Source of the DNA: Nipponacmea schrenckii
Lineage: Eukaryota > Mollusca > Gastropoda > Lottiidae
Length of the DNA stretch: 64,000 nucleotides
Reading direction: 5' to 3'
Assembly: GCA_030562195.1 (NCBI GenBank)
Contig: JAUJPP010000003.1
Span: forward strand, 26,443,398-26,507,397
This document shows positions 50,125 to 61,871 of the stretch, in pieces. The notes beneath the pieces are model-generated. The model had not been told where the DNA came from. It worked only from the letters and a program-made list of their open reading frames with translations, and made no database searches. Numbering within the stretch: the first letter of the stretch is position 1; each line of letters begins with the position of its first letter. The translations under genes were made by a program, and so were the position numbers.

Positions 50125-50607
50125 TTAAAGGGGCACAATCTTGATTTTTAGGGGTCGTTTTGGGCCTTTGTTACATTTAAACAGTCCTCAGAAATACTCA
50201 AGCTCTAAGAAAATCGCAAAATACCTTGAAATATACCTATAAAATTTCACTTTTTATTTTTTTTCGTGCTGTACGCGGCTGGTCTTCAGTCAGTCTGAAA
50301 ATTGTGTGTCCTGTTGACAAAAATACAATTGTTATTACATGTACTTTCTTTTTGTTTTATCAGTGTGGGCCTGCGCAGTAGTCTATTTATAACTCTTTGA
50401 TTTTCCAATATGGCGGGACGTTCTTTAATGTCTTAAGACATTATATTTTCAAACACGGATAAATATGTAACTCATGGATTTGAAGGTCAAATTTCAATGG
50501 TAAGCCTGTAGACTATTTCTGATTAGCTAACCAAAAGATTTCATTGTAATGAGGTTTGTTTCGGAAAAATATTGTCCGAAACAAATCAAATTTTTGTGCC
50601 CCTTTAA
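50125..50607. mobile_element. TTAA-flanked MITE with GGGGCACAA ends
   Basis: TTAAAGGGGCACAA at the left and TTGTGCCCCTTTAA at the right are inverted repeats bounding 483 bases with no coding frame. TTAA at each edge could be the target-site duplication of a piggyBac-like family or part of the repeat itself. Confidence 0.7.
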
Positions 50608-51445
50608 TTGACATGTGAGTGAACATATTCAATCAATCAATTCAATCATATAAAGGTGAACATTAATAATATTCATTTGTAAATTAATTGACATGTGAAT
50701 TAAGAATTAAAAATGACTGCTCCCTTCCTCTTTAACACCGTTAATCGCTTTAAATCATATCAAAGGTTGCCGCTTTTAAAATAGTAAATTCTGCTGAGTC
50801 GGCGAAATGGGAAGACACCAACAAAATTTTTAAATCTAAAAAGTACCTGTTCTTATTTCTTACGAAGGAAAGCTGTCTTTATATGGTATCCAAATACCCA
50901 GTAATATTCATATCTTCAAAGAAAAACATAAAATGGGGGAAGAGGTTTATAACAAAGTAGTCATGCCTCGAGACCACACACCCTGTGAAGAGAATATTTC
51001 AATTCATTCCTAAGGCGAGAAACAATGTTTCAGACTTTATCAGATCAATCATTACATGTAATTGTTACCTTTTCTGGATGAAAGGGACGTTATGAATTGG
51101 AATAAAAAACTGAGTCTAGTAATTTTGCCTCTGGGGCTAATTCTACGACGTGATTTAACAGTTGGAAATACAACCAAAAAAATACCACGAGAAGCATTGA
51201 GTCCCACTATAATCATTCATGGACTGTTGTTATAAAACAGAAAGGTTAGTATAGCGAAGCGAAACCCCTTTCGTCAACGATTTTGACTACCGTATATCCT
51301 GCTCACACGACCACCTTTGTTGAGAGCCCACCTTCAATACGCGACCACAATAAAGTCCCCCTACAAGTTTTCAATGTAATAAACGATTGATAATGTTCTT
51401 TGGTATAAAACATGTTATTAAAAACACTTTTGTAGAGGTCCTTAT

Positions 51446-52107
51446 TCAGTCCATAGACCTCAATCTGACCCATGTTCCTGAATAGCGAACTTCAGTCCCC
51501 AAATCTAGATTCCAATGCCATGCTGGTTCTGAGTACACGGTGGCCCTAAGACCATTTACATTCGCCTCACAGCAATCAGTTGTGTCTAAATACCACCAAC
51601 CGCCTGTAAACCTGTCTGGACAATTATGGCTTGTATTGTCTCGATCATATGCTGAAAAGGGTCTCCCGTTGATGTTCTTACCACTGGGTGTAAGAGAATC
51701 GCCGGCGGTAGCCCCATAGGTCGAGTCATATTCACTTAACGATATTCTGAAATCAGGTCCAGGTAGGAGCTTGAAGTTATAGTAAAATGAAGTTTTAGGG
51801 GCACCAAACGTACCTAAACTCACGCTAAAGAGAGTTTTATTTCGATTTTGAGAAATGTCATGGATATGTTGTAGACCAATCCAATGTTCGCCAAAAGCTT
51901 CACCAAAACCGTCAATATATTCTTGAATCCCTCGATTAAAATCGACTTCTCTACAGTTGATATTTTTATGCTGAATGAATGTGTAACCGCCCCACTCAAA
52001 GTCACATTTAACTTCTATAACCCGTCCACCAACTCGGGGTTGAATAAACGTCAGGTACTGTCGGTGAGGGATGGGAACTATATCTAAATGTTTTCCCTCT
52101 GTACAAT
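51446..52107 (-). CDS. FReD exon (fibrinogen C-terminal domain) of the secreted protein
   Basis: Single 662-bp exon coding 219 residues plus stop (TGA at 51448-51446). It begins DCTEGKHLD after an AG acceptor at phase 1 and holds the whole fibrinogen-like globe, close to the normal 210-220 residue size. It ends RYSGTWVRLRSMD. Confidence 0.92.
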
Positions 52108-53826
52108 CTGAAATGATAAAACAAGGCGTCAAAGCGATTCTTTATCTGGTTTGTCTTCTTAGTGGCAATGGAGTAGCTCAGTCGATAGCGAGTTGGATTG
52201 TCGTAGATTGTCATTAGGTGTCGAGGTTTCGAATCATCTTCTTGGTAAGAAAGATTCTGATGTCTGTGTCAGTGAATCATGGACTCCTCCCTGTGTCGGC
52301 TTTCACCCCCTAATATCTGTAGATAGACGTGATATATTTAAAATAAACATCTTTTAATTTCACTTCTCACTGCAAGTTAAAGTATTCATCACACATGGAC
52401 GGGAGAAATTTGTCTTAAATTTTTTAGAAGTTAAAGAATATTTACTCGTTGAAATATTTGTTTATATGTGATGATGAAAAACACTAGCTTCCAGTGAAAG
52501 CCATTGTCCCAATAATTAAGGACATAGCGGAAAGCATTTGATGAACAGATAATAGGGTTAATTGCATATTTCAATGGTCAATATACGTATACGAAACTAC
52601 TTATGGCTCTTACATTGAAATAATACAAGCGAACGTAGCCATTTTGAATCTTGAATCTATAGAACTAAACTAAACCCTCTAATCAAATTCAAAGGTTTAA
52701 AAATGGCATAAAATTAAATTAGAAGTCTTTGTTTAAAAATTATTTTTTCAAAAGTTCAGCTGATTAAGGCGAGCTATAGAGATTCATAATGGCCGCGAAC
52801 TAGTTTCGTGTTTGCTACTTTTATGTAATGACAATGCGTAGTTTGATACAGCTACCTTTAATAATTGATCCACAATGATTTCCATAATAACCAACAGGAC
52901 ATCTGTGACAGTTTCCATTGTTTTCACACATGAATTTCTGAAATAAATTAAAGCAGTATAACTGTAAAATGTTAAATGAAGCTCGTAAACACATAAAAAA
53001 ATTGTAAGTATAAACTTGTAAATAGATAAACCACGACGTTGTGAAAATAGATAAACCACGACGTTGTGAAAATAGATAAACCACGACGTTGTGTAAATAG
53101 TTAAACCATCACGTCTGGTAAATAGATAAACCGTGACGTCTTGTAAATAGTTAAACCATGACGTCTTGTAAATAGATCAACAACGACGTTGTGTAAATAG
53201 ATAAACCGTGACGTCTTGTAAATAGCTAAACCACGACGTTGTGTGTAAACCGTGACGTCTTGTAAATAGATAAACCAACGACGTTGTGTAAATAGATAAA
53301 CCGTGACGTCTTGTAAATAGCTAAACCACGACGTTGTGTTTAAACCGCGACGTCTTGTAAATAGATAAACCGCGACGTCTTGTAAATAGATCAACGACGT
53401 CTTAATAGATAAACCATCTAACAACGGGTCTTGGAGGATGAGAAATAGTAATCTAATTTTAATTCGATTGGATCTGTCTAACGACTACATTACCTGTCTA
53501 TAACAAACTTTATTCTCAACAACGCCATCAGTAAAACAGTTTCTGCCAGATTCAAACATTGAACATAGCTTCGTCGTTTTATCATACATTATTCGTCGAC
53601 ATTTCTCATCTCTTAAACATAGAATAGAACACCATAGAACCCGGGGAGACCAGATTTCTTTGATGAGGTGTCGATAGCCACCCGAACCTTGCACAATACA
53701 TGCTGTAGTCTCCGGAAACACTTGTGTTTTTTCAAAAGGTGAGTTCCAAGCGGATAAAACTGTAAAATGCAGTAGAAGAAAAGTGAATACCAATATAACG
53801 CTCTCAACGTATATTGATGGCTGCAT
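51446..53826 (-). CDS. Secreted apple/PAN - EGF - fibrinogen-related (FReD) protein, three exons
   Basis: Likely secreted lectin-like or immune/adhesion protein. Exons on the minus strand: 53826-53494, 52937-52856, 52107-51446; phases join to 358 residues. Exon 1 encodes a signal peptide (hydrophobic VILVFTFLLLHFTVLSA, about residues 9-25) and an apple/PAN-like cysteine pattern (WCSILCLRDEKC, LCSMF). Exon 2 is a short EGF-like module (MCENNGNCHRCPVGYYGNHC, about residues 114-133). Exon 3 is a full fibrinogen C-terminal domain: EVKCDFEWGGYTFIQ, HWIGL, calcium-site DRDN, RFTGGWWY and NVNGLRA. The double cysteine (DCCEA) after GWWY departs a little from the usual single C. Mollusc FREP-type families combine FReD with other extracellular domains; this combination is not the immunoglobulin-bearing FREP layout. 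No neighbour suggests co-function with the receptors. Confidence 0.9.
52165..52325 (+). mobile_element. tRNA-derived SINE in FReD gene intron 2
   Basis: ATGGAGTAGCTCAGTCGATA (A-box-like) and TCGAGGTTTCGAATCATC (B-box-like) are spaced as in a tRNA and followed by a non-tRNA body. It lies antisense to the host gene. Confidence 0.65.
53015..53415 (+). repeat. ~25-27 bp minisatellite in FReD gene intron 1
   Basis: Units of AAATAGATAAACCACGACGT + TGTG or AAATAGATAAACCGTGACGT + CTTGT recur about 15 times. Many carry a GACGTC or GACGTT core. The variants ACGTTGTG and ACGTCTTG alternate in part of the array. Confidence 0.92.
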
Positions 53827-54939
53827 TTTAGTTCTTGAATTAAGAGATTTCGCAAATTTCTCAGAATATATTCCCGTGGTTTGTTAACAGAATAATTTAT
53901 AAGAAGAACGTAAAATGAGATGTTTATAATTCACCAACTATTCCGACAGGCCACTTGTTACCGTATTTTTGAAGAATTGTTTTTATATATGTCAGTGCAA
54001 ACAACATACCAACGTTACCAGTCATCGTCGGTTACGTACATATTTCTCGAATCTTTTTACCACACATCAGAATTTTCATCGTTTAGTTTTAAAGCTTATT
54101 TCTTTAAATACCTTCCATTTTCAACCAAAAAAACTCCAACACCCTGAAAGTTTTAAAGAAAAGAGAGGATCAAGTTGAAGAATAGTCACTGGTATTTTCA
54201 ATAAGATTTCTATTACTAACGGTCTAGCTATTTAACAACCCATACCATATAAAATCTGAAATTGCGATTAATAAAATAATTTTTACGTTCAAAACACTTT
54301 GAAAAGAGGGTTTTATGTACACGATGGGAATTTTTTATGACTTGAAAAAATATATATAATATTCTGGCTTCACAATAATTTATTAGAACTAAGACAACTT
54401 ACCATTATGTAGAAGTGAAATAATGTGTCAACATCCACAAGAAAAGGAGTACGAACTGAGTTTTATTTTTCCAATCATTGCTTCCACTTTAATCCTATTT
54501 TAAAGTACTTGATCTAACATTTGTTTAAGCATATTCCACGTTGTCGATTTTTATAACAATTCGAATCTTTTGTGATCCTCAAACTCAATTGTTTTCTTCA
54601 TCCAATAAAACGAAACAAAGTCAAACAAAACAAAGATTTCTTCGTCTTCAATCAATGCATATTGCTTTTTGAGTTATCGTTTATTATCACAATTGATTTT
54701 ATACAAAAGATACTTTCAAACTTTGTTTATTCCTCATCTTTTATTTCTATATTACTCGACTCCATAAAGCTATACTGTCTCTTAGGAAAACCATTTGGTT
54801 TTTAATAATTTTGATGAACTTTTTTATCATTACTGGCAACTGGTCCAAGAGATATATATACATTCTTATTGACCAGGTTTGAAAATTTATATTGTATGTC
54901 CTTTATAAGAGGTGATAATCCTTTTTAATATTGATGAAT
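53827..54939. other. AT-rich flank between the FReD gene and the duplicated repeat block; nothing recognised
   Basis: This stretch would hold the promoter of the minus-strand FReD gene near 53830-54100. I see no clear TATA box, no splice-consistent coding segment and no known repeat. Confidence 0.5.
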
Positions 54940-55508
54940 TTGAGGCCTGGGGTGTTTCTGTATTTAGCTACATTTTATTACATTTCAGATAGCATAATAC
55001 ACTGTGGCAGTAGGCTTAGTAATACAAGAACTTCTTGGAATTACTTGGATCAGATTCTCTAAATATAAAATAGAATGTGGCTCATCCATTTTCTTTTTAA
55101 ATTGACGTTAATCTGGCGGATCTTAAATCCTTGAAATGAGCCGAAAACCTGATTTAAGGCCTGTCTGGATGTTTGGATTGTTGTTCGTGGACAAGATAGA
55201 AAACACTTCTAGTACAACTGCAGATTTCTGTTGTTCGTCACAGAGATAACATCTCTATAGACAACACTTAGTTTTTGGTTTTGTTGCGTGTGAATGGATT
55301 ATTCCCGAAGCCTTGTATTTTTTTAATCTACATGTAATTGTAGGTCTACCGATCCTTTACTGAGCTGAGCTGTCGTGTGCTTTTTTTCCCTTGTTTACAA
55401 GGAGATCCATTTTTTTTCTTAGGGTAAAGTTGGTAGTTGGATCGGGATGGTTTGGTCGTTAAGAAATCTTCAGATAATATTGTGACACTTTTTGAGCTCC
55501 TCACGCCT

Positions 55509-56174
55509 TTAAAGTGATACTGCCTCTTAGAATATACATTAAATTTAAGTACACAAGGATGGTCAATATGTGTATATTATATTCACCATTGAACTTACCT
55601 GGTGTCATAAAGTAACAGATCCCTAGAAAACTCACAAAATTAAGTAATTAATGAAAAATGCTTAATCATATTTTTTAAGCGTTTTTCAATAATAAATTGC
55701 ATTTTTAAGGATAACTTAGTAAGTTATTTGGAATTACCGGATAAAAAAAGGATTCTGTTTTCTGCTATGTTATTTATCATAATCTTTGAACGACATTTAG
55801 AAGTAGTTCGAACATTAAATTACAACACATACAGGAATCTTCATCAAGCACAAAATAATGATCATTATTTTGTGCTTAATAAAGATTCCTGTATGTGAAT
55901 TGAAACGTTGCAAATATTAAAGGAAGGAGTAGTATATCAATAAAAGTGTTGTAATTTAATGTTATTTAGTGTCAGTGCAGATAATTATAATGTATGGAAG
56001 CCGATAGCGGCCATTTGTAAACCGCGACTTGTCGAGTTGGCGACTTGTCGACTTGTCGAGTTGGCGACATTGAAAAAAGAGGATGGCCGCTATCGGCTTC
56101 CATAATAATGTATATATTGTGCTCTTATTGGCCAAGTTTAACATTGTTCATTCTAAGACACAGTATCCCTTTAA
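55509..56174. mobile_element. TTAA-flanked hairpin element, copy 1 (666 bp)
   Basis: The left end TTAAAGTGATACTGCCTCTT and right end AAGACACAGTATCCCTTTAA are inverted. Inside are a palindrome (about 55826-55898, AAAATAATGATCATTATTTT centre), an inverted GGAAGCCGATAGCGGCCAT pair, and a short CGACTTGTCGAGTTGGCGAC tandem array. Confidence 0.8.
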
Positions 56175-57349
56175 CGTGTTACAATTTCCCCTGAAATACA
56201 AAATACAAATGTTCTTAAAAAGTCTAGAATGACTCTATGAACAGTGCTTAAGACCTTCTGCTACAGAATTATGAAAATTAGTCATAGGATTATATAGATA
56301 CCCCTTGTGTTTTTCTTATTGCAGTGCGTTCTTCGAACGCACTGCTTTGTTTTCGAAATGACTATTTTTTTTTTTTTTTGTCTCTTTCTGGTCACGCTCC
56401 CCAGCCATAACTGCAAATGTCTTACACAATCTAGCGTGATATTGTAACGTAATCTTGTGCTCGTTGTTGTTTAAATGTAAAATGACGCATTTTTGTTCTA
56501 CCGGAAATGACGTAGAACGTCACAAATTTTATTTTTGTTTACTAACTCACGGCTCGTTATTTTATCCAATCTGGTTCGGACTTTTTTTATTTACTACTTA
56601 TAACTTAGATTTACATAATAGCAGTTTAAAAATTTTGAAATTTTTACTTTTGTTGCTGACTTTTGAATTTTAAAATTTAACACTTTTTCTAACTTTTGCA
56701 ATTTTGATTAGATCCAAATCAAAATTTGCAGTTAGATAAACATTTTTCTTGTCAAGAAAAATCTGTTTTCAAAATGTCGACATCACTTCCGGTTTCGGCG
56801 TCATACGTCGCTAAACTTCGAATTTTCACTTCCGGAATTCTAAAGATATTTGAATTTTTTTTTTTGCAATTAGTTACTATTAACCCATAATGATTTTATA
56901 ATTAACAAAAATTGAACCGGAAGTAACAGATCAGTCGCCATCATTAAACCACTTACTTTTGTAAAGAGAAAAATTGGGCCTTAGGGGTTAATCGGACAAT
57001 TGTAATTTTGATGTCTATGTAATCTTCAATCGATTGCTAACAATTCTTAGGAAGCCGAATTTTGAATTTCGATTTAGCTTACCTTTCATTTCCGGTTCTT
57101 TTTTTTCACTCAGTGCCTAATTTTCCAACGTTCATATATCGTGACCTTGACCTTTGGTGACCATGTGACCTGCACAAAAGTTGTTGCCCTTGTCGAGATC
57201 TATCCATTGATGTCTTCATTTGTGTTGTGAAATGTCAACTTCCGGTTTTACAGCCATTTGAAAATTGCACTTTTTAACTTCGAAGAGCTCTGTCACGTGA
57301 CCTCATTTACATACGTCAAAATTTCTTTTATGTCCTTATTACGCGTAAT

Positions 57350-60175
57350 TTATTCTTTCCAATGGTGTATAACACTTTATATTTTGATCAAAATTGCGCT
57401 TTTAAATATTAGAAAATTTTGTTCTTAGTTCTATATTAATTGTGCGTGATTTATGAAAAAGCACGTGTTTTTTTTTTAAATTTACGTCTTATTTTTTCAC
57501 AAAAATTGGTAGATGAGTAGACAAAAAATTATCATTATGATTCCGATAAAACATTTTCCGAAATTAGCCGGAAACGTCCGAAAATGACCAAAAAATGAAG
57601 AAAATCACAGAAATCGGAATTTTCGGATTAAATTTTTGCACAAACTTGCAATTTTTTTATTCCACAGAATTAGTACCATCAATATCTTCATTTTGTATGT
57701 ATGCCATATATGCAAATTCCTAACCGTTTGATCGCCATCTTGAAATATGCAAATTATTGGAAAAATACTACTCGTCCGCCATTTTTAATCCTATTTTTTC
57801 AGACTTGTTTTTAAATTTTTATTTGGATAATTATCTAGGTCCTCTAGTGTCATATTTTTTCGATTTCAAATTTGTCTTTGGACCAGGTCCTGCCAAAGTT
57901 TTTCAAAACTGACTTCCGTCTGAAAGTTCATAAATTTTGAACTATACCATATGCATCCTTTTGATCTCAAAACAACATCATCAGAGAGGCACTGGACTGG
58001 AATCCCCAAGGGCATAGAAAACAAGGACGACCTTTACATAGCTTGAAAATAATAAGACTGAAAGAGCTAGGAAGGATTGGCAAGACCTGGAATGAAGCAA
58101 AAAGAACAGCTCATAATAGAGTGAGATGGAGAACGTCTGTAGCAGCCCTATTCTCCGCAAGGAACGAAGAGGACTAACTTACTAATATGCATCCTTTATT
58201 TTTCTGCACAATCATCTTCATTGGCTAAAGGTTCATATGATACCTTGATTTTTATCAGCTTTCTAACAATATCTTTATTTTAGCTATAGACCGAAAACTG
58301 ATGAAAATACGCCTAGTAGAAAATAAGCGATTTTAACATTCATATTTTTTTTATATTTAGTTCTATTTAACTTAAAAACAAAATTCGAACAGATTTATAA
58401 TGTGCAAATTCCCAGCTTTCAAGCAATATATAAATCATTATGTATAAATAAAAATTGCGAAAAGTTTAAGAATAAAATTACACTCTAATTAAACAGATAT
58501 AAATGCAACAGGTCATAAAATCTGATTGTGTTAATTTCTTATCTTTTGGTCAAGACACAAATTTTGACATTTCCAGTTAAAGTATCCCCAACCAATCAAA
58601 ACTAGTCATTAGACTTTGTGGGCGTGGTTAAACCCAGATATTTTACATCACTGTGTGTATTTTTCTTTCAATCGAAATAGGGTCTCGGAGGATCAGTCAA
58701 TATGTGTTATTTTGATGGACATGTATATAGAATCTATAACCGATTGCCGAAATTTATATGGAAACTGATTTTTGAATTTTTAATTTGATTTTGATTTAAT
58801 TACGATTAAAAATTATAAAAACTTCGAAGGTGTATATTGTGACGTTGACCTTTGGCGATCTTTATACCTGTACATATGTGATACGTTCTATCCAATGACA
58901 TATTAAGCTTTATAGCAAAATGTAAACTTTCGGTTTATCGGCATTTAAAAATTGCGAATTTTTCCTATAAAAAGGTCAATTCACAAATTTTGACATTTCC
59001 AGTTGAAGTTTCCAAAACAAGTCAATGGACTTTGTGGGCGTGGTTAAGCCCAGATATTTTTACATCACAAACCTTAATGATTGCCAGTCTATTAACAAGC
59101 TCAAATGTCACGTGTTAAATCATGAATAAATCATCTCTCCCAATAATCGCAAAATCAATCTACATCCTTAAATGACAGCCAGGAGACCAACAAATTCTAA
59201 ATAGCCCGAAAGCTGCAGAACTGTTACAAACAGGTCTAGTTATTCTTTCCAATGGTGTATAACACTTGATTTTTGATCAAAATTGCACGTTTTAAATTTG
59301 CAAATTTTGTAATTTCTTCTATACTAACTCTTTAAATCGAAATAGGGTCTCGGAAGATAATTCAATTTGTGTTATTTTGATGTACATGTATATAGAATCT
59401 ATTGCCGAAATATATATGGAAACCGATTTTTGAATTGTTATTTTGATTTTGATTTTTTTCGATTAAAAATTAATCCAGTAAAAATGATTCAAAGATATTA
59501 TATATCTTAAATAAAAGGAATGATTGTTCATTTCTCGTTGTGGGCGATGTATGATATGGAATATTTGGAAGGAAATGACAACCTTTAGAATTTTAAATGA
59601 TATTCTCTTAAGCAAAAATAATGTACAGTTGAGAGGACTAGTGGTATAAGGGACGCAACTCTATAAAATACTCTCTTAAAGATGTAAAGCCGCGCTGTTA
59701 ATTTGATGGCTCTATGTTATACCATGGCAACTTGCCACAAATTGCAGGATCTAATGTTCCTACTACACCTAAATTAAGATTGATAAATAAATAAACAAAT
59801 TAAAAGTATCAACGATCTGGAAAGTTAATTTAATCCGAGATCAATTTGTATTCTCAAATAAGGTGTTATGTCCCTTTATGACCACAAATTTGTTTTTTCG
59901 ACGTTTTGTTTTACACACTAATTAAACAGATATAAATGTTACAAGAAGAGTTAAGAAGATAATGCAACAGGGCAAAAAGTCAAATTGTGTTAATTTCTTA
60001 TCGTTTGGTCAAGACAAATTTTGACATTTCCAGTTTAAGTATCGCAACCAATCAAAACAAGTCATTATACTGAGTAGGCGTGATTACGTTCTATTTTAAA
60101 TGACAGCCAGGAGATATAACACATTCTAAATATCTCGGAAGCTGCACAATTGTTACAAACAGGTCTAGTTATTAT
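57350..60175 (+). repeat. Diverged internal duplications inside the Helitron-like insert
   Basis: Blocks recur in the same order. TTCCAATGGTGTATAACACTT is at about 57358 and 59248. GACTTTGTGGGCGTGGTTAA is at about 58613 and 59030. TGTGTTAATTTCTTATC is at about 58527 and 59986. ACAAACAGGTCTAGTTATT is at about 59226 and 60161. This indicates nested or multi-copy insertion of related non-coding elements. Confidence 0.7.
57971..58177 (+). mobile_element. RTE-type LINE 3' coding fragment
   Basis: An open run without introns encodes NNIIREALDWNPQGHRKQGR, then PLHSL..., RIGKTWNEAKRTAHNRVRWR and ends ALFSARNEED with TAA. This is the familiar C-terminus of invertebrate endonuclease/reverse-transcriptase proteins (WNPQGxRxxGRP...W). 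Only about 68 residues remain. Confidence 0.75.
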
Positions 60176-60619
60176 TATGGAATTGGATATTATAAATGCA
60201 ACGTTTCACCCATGCAATAGAAGGGACGCGCACTGCCTTGGTACCGTCTAACGGTTCTAGTTTTTATTGTACTCGTAATATTCTAGTACCAGTTGGAATG
60301 TAACTTGGTACCCGAGCCTTAGCGCCTATCATACCGCATTGGAAATCTTACAGAAATCCATTCAAGTCTTATATATTTATTTAAGTATTGATTCTCTAAT
60401 TTGTTATCACTATTTTGTATAATTCCACTCTGGTATATAAATTTTCTATTTACTTTTTTTAAAATTCAACAAACGCACTGGGAATATACTTTCTTTAAAG
60501 GTCACATTTAAATAGGTTTTGTTGATAATAGACTCTATTTTACTTACAGCACCTCGTTGCCTAACGATGACGATTAAATACGAGCAATAATAGAACAGTG
60601 GTATTAATGGGTTCATACT

Positions 60620-60965
60620 TTAAAGTGATACTGCACCTTAGAATGAAAATAAAATTTAAGTTCTCAAGAATGTTCAATATGAGTATATATTCATCAAGGA
60701 ATTTACATAGTATCATAAAGTAACATAATCCCTGGAACACTCACAAAACAAAGTAATTATTGAAAACGCTTAATCAATTTATTAACTGTTTTTTCAATAA
60801 TCAAATGCATCTTAATGGATAATTACTTAGGTTTTTTGGGGTATTTTATTTATTGTTTTATGTTATTTATGGCAAAAGATATACTTGCTGATGAATAGAG
60901 CTCTTATTGGCAAAGTTTAAAATTCTCAAATTTTATGTTCATTCTAAGACGCAGTATCCCTTTAA
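60620..60965. mobile_element. TTAA-flanked hairpin element, copy 2 (346 bp, short form)
   Basis: Ends TTAAAGTGATACTGCACCTT and AAGACGCAGTATCCCTTTAA are inverted. This form lacks the palindrome and CGACTTG array of copy 1 and is about half its length. Confidence 0.8.
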
Positions 60966-61088
60966 GCGCCTTCCAATAGCTAATTGCATCTTTATGGATA
61001 ATTATTGGGATTTATCGGATCATATAAGGTTTCAGTTATGTTGTTTATTTATCGACGGGATCATGGTCTTTGGAGAATATATATATCT

Positions 61089-61205
61089 GGACACAAGTAT
61101 ATAGATAACAATTACTTTATTAAATAACTCGCTAGATAAAAACAGAAGTACCATCGTCGAAACGTTACAAGTTATTTGACAAAATTGTTATCTATATAAT
61201 TGTGT
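61089..61205. mobile_element. Hairpin MITE (same family as 41387-41509)
   Basis: GGACACAAGTATATAGATAA and TTATCTATATAATTGTGTA form inverted ends with AATAACTCG / CAAGTTATTTG inside. It is followed by GAAATGGAAGCAAATGAGAA and the CTAT microsatellite. Confidence 0.75.
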
Positions 61206-61230
61206 ATATATAAACGAAATGGAAGCAAAT

Positions 61231-61239
61231 GAGAATAAA

Positions 61240-61304
<65 letters not shown>
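61231..61304 (+). repeat. (TATC)n microsatellite at the end of unit B1
   Basis: A pure CTAT/TATC run of about 70 bases joins the hairpin MITE of B1 to the start of A2. Confidence 0.95.
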
Positions 61305-61306
<2 letters not shown>

Positions 61307-61871
61307 GAGGCCTGGGGTGTTTCTGTATTTAGCTACATTTTATTACATTTCAGATAGCATAATACACTGTGGCAGTAGGCTTAGTAATACAAGAACTTCT
61401 TGGAATTACTTGGATCAGATTCTCTAAATATAAAATAGAATGTGGCTCATCCATTTTCTTTTTAAATTGACGTTAATCTGGCGGATCTTAAATCCTTGAA
61501 ATGAGCCGAAAACCTGATTTAAGGCCTGTCTGGATGTTTGGATTGTTGTTCGTGGACAAGATAGAAAACACTTCTAGTACAACTGCAGATTTCTGTTGTT
61601 CGTCACAGAGATAACATCTCTATAGACAACACTTATTTTTTGGTTTTGTTGCGTGTGAATGGATTATTCCCGAAACCTTGTATTTTTTTAATCTACATGT
61701 AATTGTAGGTCTACCGATCCTTTACTGAGCTGAGCTGTCGTGTGCTTTTTTTCCCTTGTTTACAAGGAGATCCATTTTTTTTCTTAGGGTAAAGTTGGTA
61801 GTTGGATCGGGATTAACTGGATGGTTTGGTCGTTAAGAAATCTTCAGATACTTTTTGAGCTACACACGCCT

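Larger units (their letters stand above)
56319..60260 (+). mobile_element. Helitron-like non-autonomous insertion (3.94 kb)
   Basis: The intact second unit gives the empty site CTTATTTTTATTG. Relative to it, the insert begins TTGCAGTGCG and ends GGTTCTAG, placed between A and T with no target duplication. CTRR at the 3' end and A/T insertion fit Helitron-class elements. The 5' end is followed by a perfect palindrome GCAGTGCGTTC-TTC-GAACGCACTGC. A matching CGCACTGC lies about 30 bases before the 3' end, then a small hairpin (ACCGT-CTA-ACGGT). No Rep or helicase ORF is seen. The interior is a patchwork of diverged internal duplicates and a LINE fragment. Confidence 0.6.
54940..61304. mobile_element. 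Repeat unit copy 1 (A1 54940-56318, B1 60261-61304) split by a 3.94-kb insert
   Basis: A1 and B1 match A2 (61305-62758) and B2 (62759-about 63800) nearly base for base, but in copy 2 the halves are joined directly. Each unit starts TTGAGGCCTGGGGTGTTTCT and ends in a TATC-type microsatellite. Within each half lies one TTAA-flanked hairpin element. No open frame of transposase size is present. Confidence 0.88.

Noticed and set aside
52169..52245. Functional tRNA gene
   Set aside because: A- and B-box-like parts are present, but the acceptor stem does not pair and a SINE body follows.
53101..53424. 107-codon minus-strand open frame
   Set aside because: It is the translation of the intron 1 minisatellite of the FReD gene.
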